Source: Chloroflexota bacterium (lineage in GTDB: Bacteria; Chloroflexota; Anaerolineae; Anaerolineales; UBA4823). Taken from it: DNA of 9,266 nt. Each line of letters begins with the position of its first letter. The first letter of the stretch is position 1. Positions 6,060-9,266 of the stretch are shown here, one piece after another. The notes beneath the pieces are model-generated. The model was not told where the DNA came from and did not search any database. It was given only the letters and a program-made list of their open reading frames with translations. The stretch is from positions 1 through 9,266 of the forward strand of contig DAOVCZ010000061.1 of assembly GCA_030669775.1 (NCBI GenBank). Direction: 5' to 3'. Made by a program: the position numbers and the translations under genes.

Positions 6060-7112
6060 ATGAGTGCAGATTTTATTGCTCGCCTGGTCGGCATGGTGGT
6101 GTTTGCCGGCCTGGGCGTTTACTGGGGGATCTACGTAGGTAATTTAGGCGGGGAAAACCAAGCTCTTTACGGGGTGATCTTCGCTTTAGTTGGCGCATTG
6201 ATCGGCTTAGTTATCACACCCTACATCAGTACCCGACCTGTACGTGCCTTACGAGGCCTCCTCGGTCGGGTTTCGTCCCAAACATTGGTCTCAGGATTTA
6301 TCGGCTTATTGGCAGGATTGATCGTCGCTGCCTTGTTCGCTTTTCCGATTTCAGCGCTCCCACCACCTTTTGGAGACGTGTTGCCATTAATTGGTGTTCT
6401 TCTCTTTAGTTACCTGGGCATCGCCGTCTTTATCATGCGTCAAGATGACATCTTCTCAGTCTTCCGGATGACCTTACCTGGTCGAGAAGGAGATGTTGCA
6501 GGGGAAATGGTCGATAACGGTCGGACTATTTTGCTGGATACGAGTGTGATCATTGATGGGCGAATCTCCGATATCTCCCGCACCGGATTCCTTTTCGGTA
6601 CATTTCTAATCCCCCGTTTTGTTCTCAACGAGCTGCAATACATCGCTGATTCAGCGGATAGTATGCGCCGCCAGCGAGGCCGGCGTGGGATGGAAGTGCT
6701 CTCTGAATTGCAGAAAGATGCCACTGTCCCCGTGCGCATCAGCGATATCGATGTCGAGGGTGTGCGCGAAGTCGACGATAAGCTGGTGGTACTGGCTCGC
6801 CAGATGAAAGCACCCATCATGACGAATGATTACAACCTGAACCGCATCGCTGAGCTTCAGGGGGTGTCTGTGCTCAATGTCAACGAACTCGCCAATGCTG
6901 TCAAGTCAGTCCTTCTGCCGGGCGAACCACTCTTAGTAGACATCATTCAAGAAGGAAAAGAATCAGGGCAAGGTGTGGGATATCTTGACGATGGGACGAT
7001 GGTTGTCGTCGAAGATGGTCGCAGGCGCATCAATGAGCAGGTCACTGTGACGGTCACCAAAGTCCTCCAAACTGCGGCTGGTCGTATGATCTTTGCCCAT
7101 ATCAGTGAGTAG
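6060..7112 (+). CDS. YacL-like membrane PIN-TRAM domain protein (putative ribonuclease)
   Basis: A 350-residue integral membrane protein of the YacL type. Four hydrophobic helices (about 8-27, 36-54, 75-97, 106-126) are followed by a cytoplasmic PIN nuclease domain and a C-terminal TRAM domain. PIN acidic residues are visible: Asp160 in LLDTSVIIDGRI, Glu191 in VLNELQYIADS, Asp239/240 in VDDKL and Asp257 in TNDYNLN; all are intact, suggesting metal-dependent RNA cleavage. The TRAM segment (about 287-348: LPGEPLLVDIIQEGKESGQGVGYLDDGTMVVVEDG) is an RNA-binding beta barrel. RNA target is unknown. ATG 6060 has AGGAG 8 nt upstream. It ends in TAG only 18 nt before cysS and is probably co-transcribed. 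In Firmicutes yacL also lies upstream of cysS and rlmB, with ispD, ispF, gltX and cysE in between; these are absent here. Confidence 0.9.
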   Translation: MSADFIARLVGMVVFAGLGVYWGIYVGNLGGENQALYGVIFALVGALIGLVITPYISTRPVRALRGLLGRVSSQTLVSGFIGLLAGLIVAALFAFPISALPPPFGDVLPLIGVLLFSYLGIAVFIMRQDDIFSVFRMTLPGREGDVAGEMVDNGRTILLDTSVIIDGRISDISRTGFLFGTFLIPRFVLNELQYIADSADSMRRQRGRRGMEVLSELQKDATVPVRISDIDVEGVREVDDKLVVLARQMKAPIMTNDYNLNRIAELQGVSVLNVNELANAVKSVLLPGEPLLVDIIQEGKESGQGVGYLDDGTMVVVEDGRRRINEQVTVTVTKVLQTAAGRMIFAHISE

Positions 7113-7130
7113 ATCACAGGAAATTCCCCA

Positions 7131-8534
7131 ATGGCTCAGATAATCTATAACACCCTCACCCGTAAAAAAGAACCGCTCGAAACCCTGTACCCGGATGTGG
7201 TATTGATGTATGTCTGCGGTCCAACGGTTTACGACAAAGCTCATGTCGGTCACGCGATGTCTACTCTGGTATATGACATTATTCGGCGCTACTTGGAATA
7301 CCACGGTTACCTGGTCCAGCATGTGATGAACTACACCGATGTTGACGATAAAGTGATCCAGCGCGCTAACGAATTGGGCGTTGACCCTTTAGAACTGGCT
7401 GAAGAACATATCAAGGAATATACCGGGCACATCAAAGCGTTAAATGTGCTCCCAGCAACTGTTTTTCCCCGAGCTACACAAGAGATCTCTAAAATTATCT
7501 CTATGGTCGAAGGATTGATCGATCGTGACCATGCATACGCAGTGGACGGTGATGTGTTTTTCAGGGTAACCAGTAAAGATGACTACGGCAAGCTATCAGG
7601 TCGTAAATTAGAAGAAATGCAGGCAGGGGCTCGCATCGACGTAAATGAACTCAAAGAAAATCCGATGGATTTTGTCCTCTGGAAGTCATCCAAACCAGGA
7701 GAACCATCCTGGGATAGCCCATGGGGGCCCGGGCGTCCAGGCTGGCATATTGAGTGCTCTGCGATGAATCTGCATCACCTTGGAGAGCAGATCGACATAC
7801 ACGGTGGTGGAATAGATCTGGTGTTCCCCCATCATGAAAATGAGATTGCCCAAACCGAGAGCCTGACCAATAAACCTTTCGCCCGTTATTGGGTTCACAA
7901 TGGTATGCTGCAGTTTTCCGGCGATAAGATGTCTAAATCCATCGGGAATATCGTCACCATTGAGGACTTCTTGGATCAGCACGACCCGGACACCCTGCGT
8001 ATGATGGTGCTCAACTCCAGCTACCGCTCCCCCTTAACTTTCAATGATGAGGTGGTAGGCCAAGCCGAACAAAATTTGGATCGCTTGCGCTCCGCGTTGC
8101 GCCCTGGTATCCCTGGGAGCCCATCTGTTTCTGAGGATACCCATGAGAAACTCGAGGCGCAGATGCAAAATACTCGCCAGAGTTTCATCGAGGCCATGGA
8201 CGATGATTTCAACACTGCAAGTGCGCTCGGTCATCTCTTTGATCTGGTAAGGGGGATCAACCTGGCACGCGATGCAGGTCTTAAACAAGCATCTCTCACC
8301 CAGGCACAAGATCTTCTACGCGAACTTGCCGAGGATGTTTTCGGGTTACGTTTGGAGCGCCCTGAGACCGAGGGCGCTCAGGCAGCACCATTCGTTGATC
8401 TGCTGGTTGAATTACGCAGCCAGCTGCGTGACGAGAAATTATGGGCACTTTCTGATCAGCTGCGCGACCAGCTGGCCGAACTGGGCGTTGTCCTGGAGGA
8501 TTCCAAAGACGGCACGATCTGGCGCTGGAAGTAA
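7131..8534 (+). CDS. cysS: Cysteinyl-tRNA synthetase
   Basis: It attaches cysteine to tRNA-Cys in the cytosol. The 467-residue length is normal for bacterial CysRS. Zinc ligands fall as in the E. coli enzyme: Cys29 (VCGPTVY), Cys209 in WHIECS (205-210), His234 and Glu238 in FPHHENE. The class I HIGH motif is HVGH (38-41) and the KMSKS loop is KMSKS exactly (266-270). HGGG (224-227) is intact. The anticodon-binding C-terminal domain ends FGLRLERP....LWALSDQLRDQLAELGVVLEDSKDGTIWRWK, a standard family ending. ATG 7131 has AGGAA 8 nt upstream. It follows the PIN-TRAM gene by 18 nt in the same frame and precedes rlmB by 50 nt. Nothing is missing; it should be functional. Confidence 0.98.
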   Translation: MAQIIYNTLTRKKEPLETLYPDVVLMYVCGPTVYDKAHVGHAMSTLVYDIIRRYLEYHGYLVQHVMNYTDVDDKVIQRANELGVDPLELAEEHIKEYTGHIKALNVLPATVFPRATQEISKIISMVEGLIDRDHAYAVDGDVFFRVTSKDDYGKLSGRKLEEMQAGARIDVNELKENPMDFVLWKSSKPGEPSWDSPWGPGRPGWHIECSAMNLHHLGEQIDIHGGGIDLVFPHHENEIAQTESLTNKPFARYWVHNGMLQFSGDKMSKSIGNIVTIEDFLDQHDPDTLRMMVLNSSYRSPLTFNDEVVGQAEQNLDRLRSALRPGIPGSPSVSEDTHEKLEAQMQNTRQSFIEAMDDDFNTASALGHLFDLVRGINLARDAGLKQASLTQAQDLLRELAEDVFGLRLERPETEGAQAAPFVDLLVELRSQLRDEKLWALSDQLRDQLAELGVVLEDSKDGTIWRWK

Positions 8535-8584
8535 ACTGCACAACCGCTCTAATTGGGGTATATTAATCGACTCATCCTTAAGCC

Positions 8585-9266
8585 ATGCGTGAATGGATTT
8601 ATGGCCGCAATCCGGTCTATGAGACAGTGCGGGCTGATCGCCGGCAGATATTTCGCTTGTTAATTGCCCAAGGGGTTCAATACAAAGGCCGCCTGGCAGA
8701 TATTATTGAATTGAGTAAGGGTGAAGATATCCCTGTTGAATACGTACCCCGAACTAAGCTGGATAGCATCCAGTCTCACCATCAAGGTGTAGTCCTGGAA
8801 GTCAGCAGTTATCCTTACGCATCCCTTCCCGATATTTTTGATCTTGCTGAACAACGCGGTGAAGCGCAATTAATTCTCATTTTAGACACACTTCAGGACC
8901 CCCAGAACCTGGGGACACTATTGCGCACGGGGGAGGTCGTGGGGGTGCACGGGGTGCTACTGCCCTACCGGCGTACAGCCACAGTCACCCCTGCAGTTGT
9001 AAATGCCTCCTCAGGAGCCAGTGAACATCTATTGGTCACCCAAGTCAACCTGGCTCAGGCGATATCCACGATCAAAGATAAGGATGTGTGGGTGATTGGT
9101 TTGGAGAGCAGTTCAGAATCCCAACCTGTGGAGAATGTCGACCTCAGCGGACCCCTTGCACTGATAGTCGGTGCCGAAGGAGAAGGTATGCGCGCATTGG
9201 TGAGGAAGTCCTGTGATCAGATTGTCCATCTGCCAATGCGCGGTCGGATTGAATCTCTAAATGCTG
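8585..9266 (+). CDS. rlmB: 23S rRNA 2'-O-methyltransferase RlmB, TrmH/SpoU family (partial, cut by window end)
   Basis: A SPOUT (SpoU) methyltransferase that 2'-O-methylates ribose in rRNA, in E. coli at G2251 of 23S. The 227 visible codons begin REWIYGRNPVYETVRA (2-17, the substrate-binding L30e-like N-terminal domain) with HHQGVVLEV marking its end. The SpoU knot follows: motif 1 LDTLQDPQNLGTLLRTGE (100-117; Asn108 and Arg114 expected catalytic residues), motif 2 IVGAEGEGM (194-202) and motif 3 LPMRGRIESLNA (216-227). Only about 20 residues should be missing past base 9266. There is no good Shine-Dalgarno before ATG 8585, but this start gives the normal N-terminus. It could instead be the paralogous YsgA/TrmH-like enzyme, though the N-terminal GRNPV motif favours RlmB. 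The neighbour cysS matches the Firmicutes cysS-yacO order. Confidence 0.92.
   Translation, partial: MREWIYGRNPVYETVRADRRQIFRLLIAQGVQYKGRLADIIELSKGEDIPVEYVPRTKLDSIQSHHQGVVLEVSSYPYASLPDIFDLAEQRGEAQLILILDTLQDPQNLGTLLRTGEVVGVHGVLLPYRRTATVTPAVVNASSGASEHLLVTQVNLAQAISTIKDKDVWVIGLESSSESQPVENVDLSGPLALIVGAEGEGMRALVRKSCDQIVHLPMRGRIESLNA

Noticed and set aside
5864..6142. Plus-strand open frame of 92 codons beginning with GTG in the divergent region.
   Set aside because: It overlaps the PIN-TRAM start out of frame, its second half is the shadow translation of that gene, and the remainder has no recognisable family or ribosome binding site.
8535..8584. TATATT-like -10 in the cysS-rlmB gap, as a separate rlmB promoter.
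   Set aside because: There is no supporting -35, and the 50 nt gap without a terminator fits simple co-transcription.

Overview
This 9.3 kb window looks like an ordinary bacterial chromosome segment of moderate GC. The best guess for the host is a Chloroflexota (Anaerolineae-like) bacterium. That guess rests on the mix of a menaquinone-type UbiE/UbiX pair, a YacL-CysS-RlmB block, and a zinc-ribbon SAM methyltransferase; it is inference only. No rRNA, tRNA, CRISPR array, insertion sequence or phage gene was seen.

Layout. (1) Positions 1-75 hold the last codons of an unrecognised plus-strand gene ending in tandem stops. (2) A plus-strand SAM methyltransferase with a C-terminal four-cysteine zinc ribbon follows (173-1063), behind an extended -10 promoter. 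(3) It converges, with only 9 bp between stops, on a tightly packed minus-strand operon read from 5643 down to 1073. That operon encodes a UMF1-family major facilitator transporter, UbiE/MenG methyltransferase, UbiX flavin prenyltransferase, a YhbP-like FMN split-barrel protein and a second SAM methyltransferase. Most junctions overlap or nearly touch (1 nt gap, 46 nt gap, 16 nt overlap, 8 nt overlap), so they are probably translated together. (4) A 416 bp divergent intergenic region (5644-6059) carries a palindrome that gives a perfect TATAAT on both strands, nested inverted repeats and a T-box-like motif. (5) A plus-strand cluster follows: a YacL-like membrane PIN-TRAM protein, cysteinyl-tRNA synthetase, and the first 227 codons of an RlmB-type 23S rRNA 2'-O-methyltransferase, cut by the window end. 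The yacL...cysS...rlmB order matches a conserved Firmicutes neighbourhood in reduced form.

The most notable item is the transporter. It is one continuous frame of 667 codons interrupted by a single in-frame amber codon (4450-4452), with convincing protein sequence on both sides. The amber lies inside a ~165-residue extracellular-looking beta-rich domain inserted into the transporter, and the membrane part seems to carry an extra pair of helices (about 14 instead of 12). UAG ends at least three other genes here (the 1-75 gene, ubiX and the PIN-TRAM gene), which argues against genome-wide reassignment. The choices are a nonsense mutation, a sequencing error, or local readthrough.

Functionally, the minus-strand operon joins late quinone (menaquinone-type) steps with a flavin-prenylating enzyme, an FMN-binding protein and a transporter. 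The plus-strand cluster is translation and RNA housekeeping.
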